DNA from: Chromatiaceae bacterium
GTDB taxonomy: Bacteria > Pseudomonadota > Gammaproteobacteria > Chromatiales > Chromatiaceae
Assembly (NCBI GenBank): GCA_024235175.1
Contig: JACKMX010000006.1
Coordinates: 176,501-240,500 of the forward strand
DNA length: 64,000 nucleotides
Reading direction: 5' to 3'
In this document: positions 1-8,080 of the stretch, in pieces
Position numbering within the stretch: position 1 is the first letter of the stretch
Layout: the number at the start of each line of letters is the position of its first letter
Notes under the pieces: generated by a model
Seen by the model: the letters and a program-made list of their open reading frames with translations, nothing else
Told to the model about the DNA's origin: nothing
Database searches by the model: none
Made by a program: the position numbers and the translations under genes

Positions 1-2
1 TC

Positions 3-368
3 GTACCGAATCTTGATGCGGGGACAGCTGTCTACCGCGACACCCTGGGTGCGAAAGTTTCCGCCCCCATGGATATACCGGAACATGGCGTCACCACGGT
101 CTTTGTGGAACTGCCCAATACCAAGATCGAGCTGCTGCATCCGCTGGGTGAAAAATCCCCGATCGCCAAGTTCCTGGAGAACAATCCCAATGGCGGCGTC
201 CATCATGTCTGTTATGAGGTGAAAGATATCCAGGCCGCAGCAAAAAAAATGGTGGACGAGGGTGCACGGGTTCTCGGAGATATCAAGATCGGTGCCCATA
301 AAAAACCGGTGCTTTTCCTGCACCCGAAAGATTTTTGCGGCACCCTGGTGGAACTGGAGCAGGCTTGA
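3..368 (+). CDS. mce: Methylmalonyl-CoA epimerase, C-terminal part (cut by window start)
   Basis: This is the end of a VOC-superfamily epimerase that interconverts the (2R) and (2S) forms of methylmalonyl-CoA in propionyl-CoA metabolism. The frame is open from base 3, so the true start lies outside the window; an internal Met at 69 is not the start. Recognisable family sequence includes IELLHPLGEKSPIAKFL, GGVHHVCYEV and the C-terminal FLHPKDFCGTLVELEQ, whose His and final Glu are expected metal or catalytic positions of the fold. A thioesterase gene follows after 18 bases on the same strand, suggesting co-transcription. Family assignment is firm; the substrate is inferred from family similarity. 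Confidence 0.9.
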   Translation, partial: VPNLDAGTAVYRDTLGAKVSAPMDIPEHGVTTVFVELPNTKIELLHPLGEKSPIAKFLENNPNGGVHHVCYEVKDIQAAAKKMVDEGARVLGDIKIGAHKKPVLFLHPKDFCGTLVELEQA

Positions 369-386
369 GTCCACCGGGCTCACAGT

Positions 387-836
387 ATGTTGAATCGCCT
401 TGACGCTCTGACGCAGACGCTGCACGAGGAGGTGCCGCTGACCCGCCAGATGGGAGTCAGGGTAGTTGGCTATGACGGCATCAGTCTGAGCGCTACCGCC
501 GACTTTGGGCCCAACGTCAATATCCACGGAACCGCGTTTGGGGGCAGCCAGTTCAGTATCTGTGCCGTCGCCGGCTGGGCTCTTTTGCACCTGAAATATG
601 AAGCTGCCGGCCTGGAGGTTCTTTCCGTACTCGGTGACGCATCGATAAAGTACTTTCTTCCGGTCAAAGGTGAGATCAGGGCGCTTTGCCGGCTTCCGGA
701 AGACGGTACCTTCGAGCCCTTCATGAAGCGGGTGGGAAACAGAGAGAGAGCCGCCATTACGCTGGTCACCGAAATCTGGTCCGATGAGAGGGTGGCTGCC
801 CGTTTTCGGGGGCGCTACTCTGCGTTGTTCGGGTAG
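387..836 (+). CDS. YiiD C-terminal-type hot-dog thioesterase
   Basis: A 149-aa protein matching the thioesterase domain found at the C-terminus of YiiD-type proteins, here standing alone without the acetyltransferase half. Supporting sequence is the mid-protein segment NIHGTAFGGSQFSICAVAGW, where small residues after HGTAFGG form the central helix of the hot-dog fold, and the late strand region RAAITLVTEIW. It probably hydrolyses an acyl-CoA or acyl-ACP thioester, but the substrate cannot be read from sequence. It lies 18 bases after the methylmalonyl-CoA epimerase gene and is likely co-transcribed with it. Confidence 0.8.
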   Translation: MLNRLDALTQTLHEEVPLTRQMGVRVVGYDGISLSATADFGPNVNIHGTAFGGSQFSICAVAGWALLHLKYEAAGLEVLSVLGDASIKYFLPVKGEIRALCRLPEDGTFEPFMKRVGNRERAAITLVTEIWSDERVAARFRGRYSALFG

Positions 837-838
837 AA

Positions 839-1055
839 CCGAATGGCACTTTTTTAACGGTAATCGTCGAGCATGCAACATGCCGACACAGGTCATTTCT
901 TCCGGAAAACGCCGTAAATACATCCATGTAGGCTCGACAGTGGCCTCTCGGCAACTGCTCCTGCGTTGCTCTACCTTCCCACATCCCTGTGGGTTGCATG
1001 CCACTGACGTTTCCTCCAGAAACAACCCGTATCGGCTTAACAAAGTCCCATTCGG
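839..1055. repeat. Nested imperfect palindromic intergenic element
   Basis: The gene-free stretch 837-1216 starts with an inverted repeat: the arm at 839-860 (ccgaatggcacttttttaac) pairs with 1034-1055 (ttaacaaagtcccattcgg) with few mismatches. Inside are further pairings, for example gacagtggc near 938 with gccactgac near 1000, and cttccggaaaacg near 900 with cgtttcctccagaaa near 1010. The result is one long folded structure without coding potential. It resembles a short non-autonomous palindromic element; no transposase is nearby. Confidence 0.5.
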
Positions 1056-1113
1056 GCGGGTAGAACCTATAAACCCAAACTGTTCCAAAAATCCGAAACG
1101 TCTTGCAAGATAT

Positions 1114-1184
1114 TCTCGCAAAGACGCAAAGTACGCGAAGATAAGTTATAAAGCTTTTCTTGGCGATCTTGCGCCTCTGCGAGA
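1114..1184. repeat. Palindromic cgcaaagacgcaaag-type repeat
   Basis: The left arm ctcgcaaagacgcaaag (from 1115) is the imperfect reverse complement of the right arm cttgcgcctctgcgag (to about 1183), with an AT-rich centre. Similar sequences are scattered in intergenic regions of many environmental bacterial genomes. Its right arm runs into a T-tract, so it may also act as a terminator for the upstream + strand genes. Confidence 0.5.
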
Positions 1185-1216
1185 GGTTTTTTAATCCGGT
1201 TTTTCAGCCTAGAGTG

Positions 1217-2197
1217 TTATGCAGAGAGCTGTGCTGCCGCGCGGATGGTTGCACTGTTGATGGCCGGTATGTATTCGGGTTTTGGATCGGCGCGGCGGGT
1301 GAATTTCTTGAGGATCCCCTCCAGATTCGGTCGCTTCTCAGCCGGGCCCTCGCCATCACCTATGCCTCCGCCGAACTCGACAAATGTATCTATATTGTCG
1401 TCAAGTGCGGCTTGCAGGCAGCCGATCCAATTGACCGGGTGAAACAGTTGAAAGAAGAGGCGGGACTTTATGGTTGCCGCGTTGCTTTCGTGATATCCGC
1501 CTGTGTAGTTTGAGAGCACCTTGAGCGAAGCCTCAGCCAACTGCACCTGATCCAGCGCTTCACGGAAACGGCGCGCCGCCTCAACCATATAGTAGGTATG
1601 GAAGGCGCCCTCCGTTTTTAGCCTGACCGCACGCTTCCTCGGCATCACCTCTTCCATTTCCGCAGACAACGCATCCAGGTCTGCCGCCGCACCGCCAACT
1701 ACGGTCTGATCGGGCAGGTTGAGTCCGGCAATACCGCAAAAATGTTTGTCGGCCAGAGGGCGGGCTGTCTCGAGATCCACCGTCAGTGCGGCCATCTCAC
1801 CTTCTCCGTAGGTTCCCATCAGCTCACCCCGTTTGGCCACCAGGCGCAGTGCGTCGGCAAACGAGAGCACACCCGCCGTTACCAGTGCGCTGTATTCGCC
1901 CAGGCTGTGCCCTGCAGCAGCCATTGGTTGCAGCGGCGTATCTGCCAGTTCGCGATAGACGTTGAGGCAGGCGATATGATGGGTGAGCAGCACCGGCTGA
2001 GTAAAACGTGTCAAGTTGATCTGGTCATCCGGGTCCTCAAATGAAAGTTTCGCCATATCGTATCCGAGCACATCGCTGGCCTCTTCGTAGATATGCCGGG
2101 CAACGTCAAAGTCGCTGTTCAGATCGCTGCCAATACCCGGGTATTGGGATCCCTGACCCGGGAACATGAAGATTACGCGTTTTTCACTTTCGGACAT
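1217..2197 (-). CDS. Malonyl-CoA:ACP transacylase-like protein
   Basis: A 326-aa acyltransferase of the FabD fold. The N-terminal FPGQGSQYPGIG, the nucleophile elbow GHSLGE (active Ser) and GAFHTYYM (active-site His) are all present, as is the PVNW segment. The C-terminus (FVEFGGGIGDGEGPAEK) departs from the usual ELGPG of FabD. It is not in a fab operon, so it may be a second malonyltransferase serving another acyl carrier rather than the main FabD. The frame extends 42 codons upstream, but the ATG at 2197 is preceded by gagag at good spacing and directly precedes the conserved start, so it is preferred. Confidence 0.8.
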   Translation of the reverse strand: MSESEKRVIFMFPGQGSQYPGIGSDLNSDFDVARHIYEEASDVLGYDMAKLSFEDPDDQINLTRFTQPVLLTHHIACLNVYRELADTPLQPMAAAGHSLGEYSALVTAGVLSFADALRLVAKRGELMGTYGEGEMAALTVDLETARPLADKHFCGIAGLNLPDQTVVGGAAADLDALSAEMEEVMPRKRAVRLKTEGAFHTYYMVEAARRFREALDQVQLAEASLKVLSNYTGGYHESNAATIKSRLFFQLFHPVNWIGCLQAALDDNIDTFVEFGGGIGDGEGPAEKRPNLEGILKKFTRRADPKPEYIPAINSATIRAAAQLSA

Positions 2198-2440
2198 GGT
2201 TTTTCTCTCGGTTAAACTCAGCAGCCGGGAGCATAGACATTTACCCGCCGTAGGACAAGAGATCCAGGCGCAGCGACACTGCCGAAAATGGGTGCCGCAA
2301 ACAGAGGCGAAGTCGGCAGGCACTCATCAGGCGGCGCGACGGTTGCATGAACCGAATCGCGTATCATTAACGCTTTGAGCAGCATCAATGACAGAAATTC
2401 GGTTACTGCGTAGACTTTAAACAAAGGATTGCATTCAATT

Positions 2441-2467
2441 GACCGGAGTCAGACCGGTCTTTTTTTC
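2441..2467 (+). terminator. Intrinsic-terminator-like hairpin upstream of the 74-aa gene
   Basis: gaccgg-agtcaga-ccggtc followed by seven T bases forms a 6-bp GC-rich stem with a U-tract on the + strand. No + strand gene precedes it, and it ends about 10 bases before the start of the next gene's leader, so it could be an attenuator or end a short leader RNA. Confidence 0.6.
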
Positions 2468-2477
2468 AGGAGCATAA

Positions 2478-2702
2478 ATGAGCGACCGATTAATGGTACT
2501 GCCCGCCGGTACGCCGGGCGGAATCCGCGTTGTAAGCATACCCGAAGACAGGGAAGAGCAGGAGGCCTTCCGGCATGTGACCGGCATCATTTCCGAAGTG
2601 GAGGAAGGTGACGCCGATTATACTTGGGATGATATAGAGGACGCGCTGGAGGAGCACGGCTATCACGTACTTGATTTCGTATTGGGTCCCAGTCTGGATT
2701 GA
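2478..2702 (+). CDS. Small acidic conserved hypothetical protein
   Basis: A 74-aa protein rich in Asp and Glu (EVEEGDADYTWDDIEDALEE) with a hydrophobic C-terminal segment. It starts at ATG 2478 behind a good aggag site. There is no membrane segment or signal peptide and I do not recognise a family. It stands alone, divergent from the malonyltransferase-like gene and convergent with the TAXI protein gene. The terminator-like hairpin in its leader suggests its expression may depend on read-through. Confidence 0.65.
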   Translation: MSDRLMVLPAGTPGGIRVVSIPEDREEQEAFRHVTGIISEVEEGDADYTWDDIEDALEEHGYHVLDFVLGPSLD

Positions 2703-2717
2703 CGCTCCACTTCCCGG

Positions 2718-4025
2718 CTAGCCGGCATGCCCTGTTTTCTCACGCCATTTCAGCAGCCGTATCCGTGCCAAATTTATATGCCGGCGCAAATCATACAGCT
2801 CTTCGGCAAAGGAGAGAGGAACCGAGATGTCGGTGACACGCTGTTCTATATCTTCCAGCTCTTTAAGCGAAGTATCTGCATCCAACTCGCCTTTCGCCAT
2901 TTTTCGATCAATGGCAAGAACCTCCCGGTACCAGGGGTAGATGCGGGAGCGCATGCGCCATTTGTAGATTCCCGGCAGGATCTTAATCAACGGCAGCAGC
3001 AGCGCGATCAGCGGCAACAACATCACTTTCAGGCGATCCAACAGACTGGCTGTCCAGAAAGGCAGGTAGCGTTGCAGCAACGAGGGTCCCTGCTCGTAGA
3101 AACGAGCCGCATCCCCGGAGAGCGGAAAGTCGGTGTAGGCGGGTGACGGAAACTCTCCGCGCGCCTCGAACCAACCCCCACTACCGTGAATTTTCCCCCC
3201 CACGTAGATCAGCAGTTCCACCAGAGCAGGGTGAAGCCGTTCAGTTGCAACCAGATTTGCGGTGGCGCTCAATAGCCGGGTAGGGCCGCCCGGCAGGTTT
3301 CTCTCCATGTTTACCAGGCCCTCGGGTAACAGAACGCTGGAGAGGTGGGGGTGCAGCCGGGTGTACGCATCCGCTCTGTCGAAACTCATCAGTTTCAACG
3401 ACTCAGATTCCAACAGGCTGCGCACCACCGGCGACTGGGGCGAGGCAACAAAAAATGCTGCATCGATCTCATCCGCCAACAGCGACTCGGCCGCTTCGCG
3501 TCCATCAACAGTGCGAATCAGCGTGTTGCCTTCGTTCAGATTGTTGTCATTCAACAGTTGCAGCGCAAGCGCCCGGGTTCCGCTGCGCTCGGCTCCGACC
3601 GCAACGCGAAGCTGCTTCAGCCCGGTAAGTCTGTTGATTTCCAGCTCACCCCGATGAAACAGCCAGAGCGGTTCATAATAAAAACTGCCGAGAGAGAGAA
3701 GGCTGCCGGCCGCTGCTTTACCGGCAAGTCCACCCTGGACGAACGCAATATCAACCTGGCCGCTCTCCAGAAGTTGAATGTTCTCCACCGACCCGGCGCT
3801 GGTAACGATCTCCAGCTCTATTCCTTCCCGTGCAAGGCTCTCCCGGTACTTCCGGGCAAAAAGATGGTAAGCGCCCTCTTCATTTCCGCTCGCGATACGA
3901 ATTCGGTCAGGCGGTGCAGGGTCCACGAACTGGTATGCCAGTATAAAACCCAGCAGCGTAATAATGAGGGCAGGTCCAAATAGTTTCAGTTGCTCTTTAA
4001 GCGGGTGCTCTCTATCTCTTTTCAT
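2718..4025 (-). CDS. TAXI-family TRAP solute-binding protein with membrane anchor
   Basis: A 435-aa protein with an N-terminal signal anchor (LFGPALIITLLGFILAYQFV), then a periplasmic TAXI/NMT1-like binding domain: IRIASGNEEGAYHLFARKY, IVTSAGSVENIQLLESGQ and VDIAFVQGG. After about residue 325 comes a second hydrophobic segment (VMLLPLIALLLPLIKILPG) and a charged cytoplasmic tail. TAXI proteins usually bind a solute for a TRAP permease, but this one is membrane-tethered at both ends and no permease is adjacent. It could work with a distant permease or as a sensor. The ligand is unknown. Confidence 0.8.
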   Translation of the reverse strand: MKRDREHPLKEQLKLFGPALIITLLGFILAYQFVDPAPPDRIRIASGNEEGAYHLFARKYRESLAREGIELEIVTSAGSVENIQLLESGQVDIAFVQGGLAGKAAAGSLLSLGSFYYEPLWLFHRGELEINRLTGLKQLRVAVGAERSGTRALALQLLNDNNLNEGNTLIRTVDGREAAESLLADEIDAAFFVASPQSPVVRSLLESESLKLMSFDRADAYTRLHPHLSSVLLPEGLVNMERNLPGGPTRLLSATANLVATERLHPALVELLIYVGGKIHGSGGWFEARGEFPSPAYTDFPLSGDAARFYEQGPSLLQRYLPFWTASLLDRLKVMLLPLIALLLPLIKILPGIYKWRMRSRIYPWYREVLAIDRKMAKGELDADTSLKELEDIEQRVTDISVPLSFAEELYDLRRHINLARIRLLKWREKTGHAG

Positions 4026-4157
4026 CGGTGATTCCCGGAAGTTGATTCAAGATGGGACGCACAGCTTAACTATTTCCCTGTTTTCCCTACTCTGGAAGAA
4101 GAAAGCTTTTTGGTTAAGAATTCAAGTGGAAATAGGTGAATCCGGAGATTGCAGGCT

Positions 4158-4787
4158 ATGTGGTTCAAAAAGATTGAATTGCCCTCCAGGGAGGAAGCGC
4201 TGCCCGGCCGGCAAACGCGAATGCCGCTACAGGGCGCCCATTATGTCAACGGAAGCCCGTTGCAGCCCCCTTTTCCTGAAGATATGCAAATGGCGATGTT
4301 CGGCATGGGCTGTTTCTGGGGAGCGGAACGCCGTTTCTGGGAGGCTGAGGGGGTGTACAGCACTGCGGTTGGCTACGCTGGAGGATTCACCCCCAATCCA
4401 ACCTATGAGGAGGTGTGCACCGGCATGACCGGGCACAATGAGGTTGTCAGGGTTGTGTTTAATCCGAAAGTCACAGACTACGAGACTCTATTGAGGATTT
4501 TCTGGGAGTCACATGATCCCACACAGGGCATGCGTCAGGGTAACGACAGGGGCACGCAATACCGCTCAGGTATCTACGTTAGCGACGAGATGCAACAGAA
4601 ACTCGCCGAAGCCTCCCGACAACGCTACCAGGAAGCGCTGAGTGCGCGCGGCAAGGGGGCAATAACCACCGAAATTATACCGATGCCAGAGTTCTACTAC
4701 GCCGAACTCTACCATCAGCAGTATCTGGCCAAGAATCCCGGAGGTTATTGCGGACTTGGAGGGACAGGGGTGGCCTGTCCCGGCTAG
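4158..4787 (+). CDS. msrA: Peptide methionine sulfoxide reductase MsrA
   Basis: A 209-aa MsrA that reduces methionine-S-sulfoxide in proteins using thioredoxin. The catalytic motif GCFWGAE is near residue 52, followed by VGYAGG, the substrate-pocket segment GHNEVVRVVF, FWESHDPTQ and GNDRGTQYRSGIY. A Cys-containing tail (GGYCGLGGTGVACPG) may supply resolving cysteines. The ATG at 4158 gives the usual MWFKK start with ggag upstream; an in-frame TTG at 4149 is less likely. The stop codon lies inside an 18-bp hairpin shared with convergent cysC. Confidence 0.95.
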   Translation: MWFKKIELPSREEALPGRQTRMPLQGAHYVNGSPLQPPFPEDMQMAMFGMGCFWGAERRFWEAEGVYSTAVGYAGGFTPNPTYEEVCTGMTGHNEVVRVVFNPKVTDYETLLRIFWESHDPTQGMRQGNDRGTQYRSGIYVSDEMQQKLAEASRQRYQEALSARGKGAITTEIIPMPEFYYAELYHQQYLAKNPGGYCGLGGTGVACPG

Positions 4788-4823
4788 GAGGATCCGCACC
4801 GCCCGCGGTGCGGATCCTCCTAG
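4784..4823. terminator. Bidirectional 18-bp perfect hairpin between msrA and cysC
   Basis: ctaggaggatccgcaccg (4784-4801) is the exact reverse complement of 4806-4823 with a 4-base loop. The stop codons of both convergent genes (4785-4787 for msrA, 4820-4822 for cysC) sit within the stem. There is no strong T-tract on either side, so its role as terminator is inferred from position and symmetry. Confidence 0.75.
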
Positions 4824-5446
4824 CTTGCGATAGTCAGGGGCTGATATCCCGCTTTCAAGGCGCCACTGGCGTGCAGGTAGGCAAGCAGCTGGTTGACCGC
4901 TTCGGCAACGCTGAGTCTGTTGGCGTCGATTCTCACTTCAGGATTGTGCGGCTCCTCATAGGGACTATCGATACCGGTAAAGCACTTGATTTCTCCACGA
5001 TCCGCTTTTGCGTAGAGCTGCTTGGGATCGCGCTTGCGGCAGACCTCCAACGTTGCATCGACGAAAACCTCCACGAACTGCCCTTCCGGCAATATCTCCC
5101 GCACTATCCTGCGGTCGCTGCGGAAAGGAGATATGAACGCAGCCAGTATGATCAGGCCGGCGTCCGCCATCAGTTTTGCCACTTCACCCACGCGCCGGAT
5201 ATTTTCACTGCGGTCGTCATCACTGAAACCCAGATCATTACACAAACCGTGCCGCACATTATCCCCATCGAGCAGATAAGTATGGTAGCCCTGGTGGGTC
5301 AGTATCTGCTCCAATGCTCCTGCTATGGTGGATTTACCCGAAGCGCTCAGGCCGGTAAACCAGATCACCAATGGCACCTGGGATTTCTGCGCCGCCCGGT
5401 CCTGACGGTTTACCTTGTGTGAGTGCCATACGATGTTGCTGCTCAT
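4820..5446 (-). CDS. cysC: Adenylylsulfate (APS) kinase CysC
   Basis: A 208-aa kinase that phosphorylates APS to PAPS in sulfate assimilation. The P-loop GLSASGKST is at residues 32-40, followed by LLDGDNVRHGLC, the conserved FISPFRSDR and FVEVFVDATLEVCRKRDPK. The ATG at 5446 with ggag eight bases upstream is chosen; a GTG at 5452 would overlap its ribosome site. It lies downstream of cysJIH on the same strand, matching a PAPS-type reductase there. The ATP sulfurylase genes are not in this window. Confidence 0.95.
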   Translation of the reverse strand: MSSNIVWHSHKVNRQDRAAQKSQVPLVIWFTGLSASGKSTIAGALEQILTHQGYHTYLLDGDNVRHGLCNDLGFSDDDRSENIRRVGEVAKLMADAGLIILAAFISPFRSDRRIVREILPEGQFVEVFVDATLEVCRKRDPKQLYAKADRGEIKCFTGIDSPYEEPHNPEVRIDANRLSVAEAVNQLLAYLHASGALKAGYQPLTIAS

Positions 5447-5540
5447 TGTCACTTCTCCGAATATTCAATAAATGTAAAAAAATCTGTGTGTAAAATCAGG
5501 GTCAAAAAACACCGTCAGTCCAGGCGGAACCAAGTGGAGA

Positions 5541-5605
5541 CCCTGAATCCAGGGAAACCGTCAACAAAGATTGACCTGGATCCCAGCCTGCGTTCGGATG
5601 ACGCC
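5541..5605. repeat. Degenerate inverted repeat in the cysH-cysC gap
   Basis: The 239-base gap between cysH and cysC holds ctgaatccagg (about 5543-5553) facing cctggatcccag (about 5576-5587), followed by cctgcgttcggatgacg. This resembles the ggatcccagcctgcg-type intergenic repeat common in proteobacteria. No gene is seen in the gap. Confidence 0.4.
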
Positions 5606-5685
5606 TGTGATTAATTCAACAAAAGGCGATGGAGCCGGTGTCAGTGCGGAAACTCCGTCAATTGAAAACAACGCTTGAGCCCCTG

Positions 5686-6408
5686 CTATTCATGCAGACC
5701 GCACTCCCGTTTCAGTCCAAAGAAACGGGTCTCCTGTTCACTCATCCCTGGAGCAAGCGGCCTGCTTGTATGCACGTCCCCAACCGAAACATAGCCCTTT
5801 TCCCAGAGAGGGTGATAGGGCAGGTCATGCTGCTTCAGGTACCGGTGGACATCGCGGTTGTTCCAGTCGATCACCGGATGCAGCTTGAAGCGACCATCCT
5901 GAATGCGCAGCACCGGTAAGCCCGACCGGCTGTCGGACTGCTGGCGCCGCAGACCGGCGAACCAGGTGCCCGTCTCCAGTTCGTTCAGCGCACGCTGCAT
6001 AGGCTCGACCTTATTGATCCGGTTATAGCGCTCGATCCCTTCCAGCCCCTGTTCCCACAGGCGCCCATAGCGCGCCTCCTGCCAGGCAGCAGACTCCCTG
6101 GGACGATAAACATGAAGATTAAGTGACAACCTTTCGCTCAACGCATCGACAAAGGCGTAGGTTTCGGGAAAGAGGTAACCGGTATCGATCATCACCACCG
6201 GTAGATCCGGTACCTCGCTGGTCAACAGATGGAGCATAAGCGCGCCCTGGATGCCGAAACTCGATGTGAGGACAGGGCGTCCCGGCAGATGCTCCAGCGC
6301 CCAATGAACACGCTCCTGTGCCGAGAGTGCGTTCAAGCGCCTGTTGGCCTTTACTAGGGCAGCCTCATTGCCCCGCAGCAGTAATTCAATAAATCTGGTG
6401 TCAGCCAT
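5686..6408 (-). CDS. cysH: Phosphoadenylylsulfate (PAPS) reductase CysH
   Basis: A 240-aa thioredoxin-dependent reductase that converts PAPS to sulfite. TSSFGIQGALMLHLL forms the PP-loop, VVMIDTGYLFPETY and TWFAGLRRQQSDSR contact the substrate, and the C-terminal KRECGLHE carries the catalytic Cys (about residue 236). The paired cysteines of APS reductases that bind a 4Fe-4S cluster are absent, so this is the PAPS-specific type, consistent with the nearby APS kinase. The ATG at 6408 has ggagg upstream and overlaps the end of cysI by 8 bases; the longer frame upstream is a shadow. Confidence 0.95.
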   Translation of the reverse strand: MADTRFIELLLRGNEAALVKANRRLNALSAQERVHWALEHLPGRPVLTSSFGIQGALMLHLLTSEVPDLPVVMIDTGYLFPETYAFVDALSERLSLNLHVYRPRESAAWQEARYGRLWEQGLEGIERYNRINKVEPMQRALNELETGTWFAGLRRQQSDSRSGLPVLRIQDGRFKLHPVIDWNNRDVHRYLKQHDLPYHPLWEKGYVSVGDVHTSRPLAPGMSEQETRFFGLKRECGLHE

Positions 6409-8080
6409 GGAAATCCTCCGCCGGATTGAGAACCGCCGGCACCAGGCCGGTGCGTACCGTAAAATCTCCAAAGCCCTCCCGTTCAAGGCGCTGCGCAGCG
6501 TAACGTGTGAACAGTCCGTCCAGCTCATCCAGGATCTCCGCCTGCTTGAGGTTTTCCCGATAGAGCCTGTTCAGACGCAGCCCGCGGCCGTCACCTCCAA
6601 GCATCAGGTTGTAACTGCCCGGACCCTTGCCGACCAGGCCCACCTCGGCCACAAACGGTCGGGCACAGCCGTTGGGGCAGCCGGTCATACGCACGACAGT
6701 ATTCAGATGATCGAGACCGTGCGCAGCTGCCAGCTGTTCGATCTTCGTCATGAACTCAGGGAAGCAGCGCTCCGCCTCCGCCATGGCCTGGGGGCAGGTG
6801 GGCAAGGCAACACAGGCGATGCTGTTAAGGCGGATGCTGCTCTGCCTGCGCAACAGACCGTGACTTGCGGCAAGCGCCTCTATCTCCTCTTTCTGCGCCT
6901 CCGGAACGCCGGCGATAATAAGATTCTGACTGGGGGTAATTCGGAAATCACCCCGGTGCTGAGCCGCGATCTTCCGCAAACCGGTCATGAGGGGCGCACC
7001 CGGCCGGTCCGCCACACGTCCGTTTTCGATATAGAGGTTGAGGTGCCACTCGTCATCGCCGCCTCTGACCCAGCCATACCTGTCGCCCTGGCCCTTGAAA
7101 CTTACTTGCCGGGGCGTTTCAAAACTGACATTGGAGCGCCGCTCCACCTCGCGCCGGAAGTTATCCGCCCCCATGCGTTCGATGGTGTACTTGAGCCGAG
7201 CGTGACGGCGGCTGCAGCGGTTGCCTTGATCGCGCTGGATGGCAACCACCGCCTCTGCAACGGCTATCGCCTGGTGCGGCGCTATGAAGCCCAGTTCATC
7301 GGCCAGGCGGGGATAGGTGCTGGTGTCACCATGCGTGGTGCCCATGCCGCCGCCGGCCAACACATTGAATCCAAGCAGTTGGTCCATCTCTGCGATGGCA
7401 ACAAACCCCAGATCGTTGGTATAGACGTCCACGTCATTATCAGGAGGAATCGCCACCGCGGTCTTGAACTTGCGGGGAAGATAGGTCTCGCCGTAGAGCG
7501 GTTCGCTTTCGCCGCCCTCAATCCGCTCGCCATCGAGCCATATCTCATGGTAGGCGCGTGTCTTCGGCAGCAGCGCTTCGCTGATGCTGCGCGCCCACCC
7601 GTAGACCTCGGTATGCAGCTTGGATTGCACCGGATTGGGGTTGCAGAGCACATTCCGGTTTACATCGCCGCAGCCTCCGATGGAGTCGATCATCGCCCGG
7701 TTGATCTCCCGTATGAGCGGCTTCAGATTGCGCTTCAGAATGCCGTGGTACTGGAACGTCTGACGAGTGGTTAGGCGGATGCTGCCATTGCCAAGCCGCT
7801 GTGCCACCGAATCGATCACCTGCCACTGACGCGGCGTGCAGACACCGCCAGGCAGCCGAGCGCGCAGCATGAAGCTGTAGTAAGGTTCGAGCAGCCGCTC
7901 CTGCCGCTGCTGACGCAGGTCACGGTCATCTTGTTCGTAGAAACCGTGAAACTTGCTGAGCTGGGCGTCTGCCGGATCGAGCGCGCCGGTCAGCTCATCG
8001 TCCATGCTCTGCCGCAGCGTGCCGCGCAGGTAGTTGCTGCTGCCTTTGATAATTTCATTTTCGTGAACCTTGGCATCCAT
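6401..8080 (-). CDS. cysI: Sulfite reductase hemoprotein (beta) subunit CysI
   Basis: A 559-aa NADPH-sulfite reductase beta subunit, which carries siroheme and a 4Fe-4S cluster and reduces sulfite to sulfide. Cluster cysteines are visible in CVALPTC (C423, C429) and TGCPNGC (C468, C472). The ferredoxin-like repeats contain RLTTRQTFQYHGI and the second-half counterpart DFRITPSQNLIIAGV. Its ATG overlaps the cysJ stop by one base (TGATG), so the two subunits are translationally coupled. Confidence 0.97.
   Translation of the reverse strand: MDAKVHENEIIKGSSNYLRGTLRQSMDDELTGALDPADAQLSKFHGFYEQDDRDLRQQRQERLLEPYYSFMLRARLPGGVCTPRQWQVIDSVAQRLGNGSIRLTTRQTFQYHGILKRNLKPLIREINRAMIDSIGGCGDVNRNVLCNPNPVQSKLHTEVYGWARSISEALLPKTRAYHEIWLDGERIEGGESEPLYGETYLPRKFKTAVAIPPDNDVDVYTNDLGFVAIAEMDQLLGFNVLAGGGMGTTHGDTSTYPRLADELGFIAPHQAIAVAEAVVAIQRDQGNRCSRRHARLKYTIERMGADNFRREVERRSNVSFETPRQVSFKGQGDRYGWVRGGDDEWHLNLYIENGRVADRPGAPLMTGLRKIAAQHRGDFRITPSQNLIIAGVPEAQKEEIEALAASHGLLRRQSSIRLNSIACVALPTCPQAMAEAERCFPEFMTKIEQLAAAHGLDHLNTVVRMTGCPNGCARPFVAEVGLVGKGPGSYNLMLGGDGRGLRLNRLYRENLKQAEILDELDGLFTRYAAQRLEREGFGDFTVRTGLVPAVLNPAEDFHG

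Noticed and set aside
1217..2197. The main fatty-acid synthesis FabD
   Set aside because: Catalytic residues fit, but there are no fabH, fabG or acpP neighbours and the C-terminus is unusual, so no gene symbol was given.
6344..7774. A 476-codon open frame opposite cysI
   Set aside because: It lies entirely across cysI and cysH, shows no family motif, and arises from GC-rich codon use on the opposite strand.
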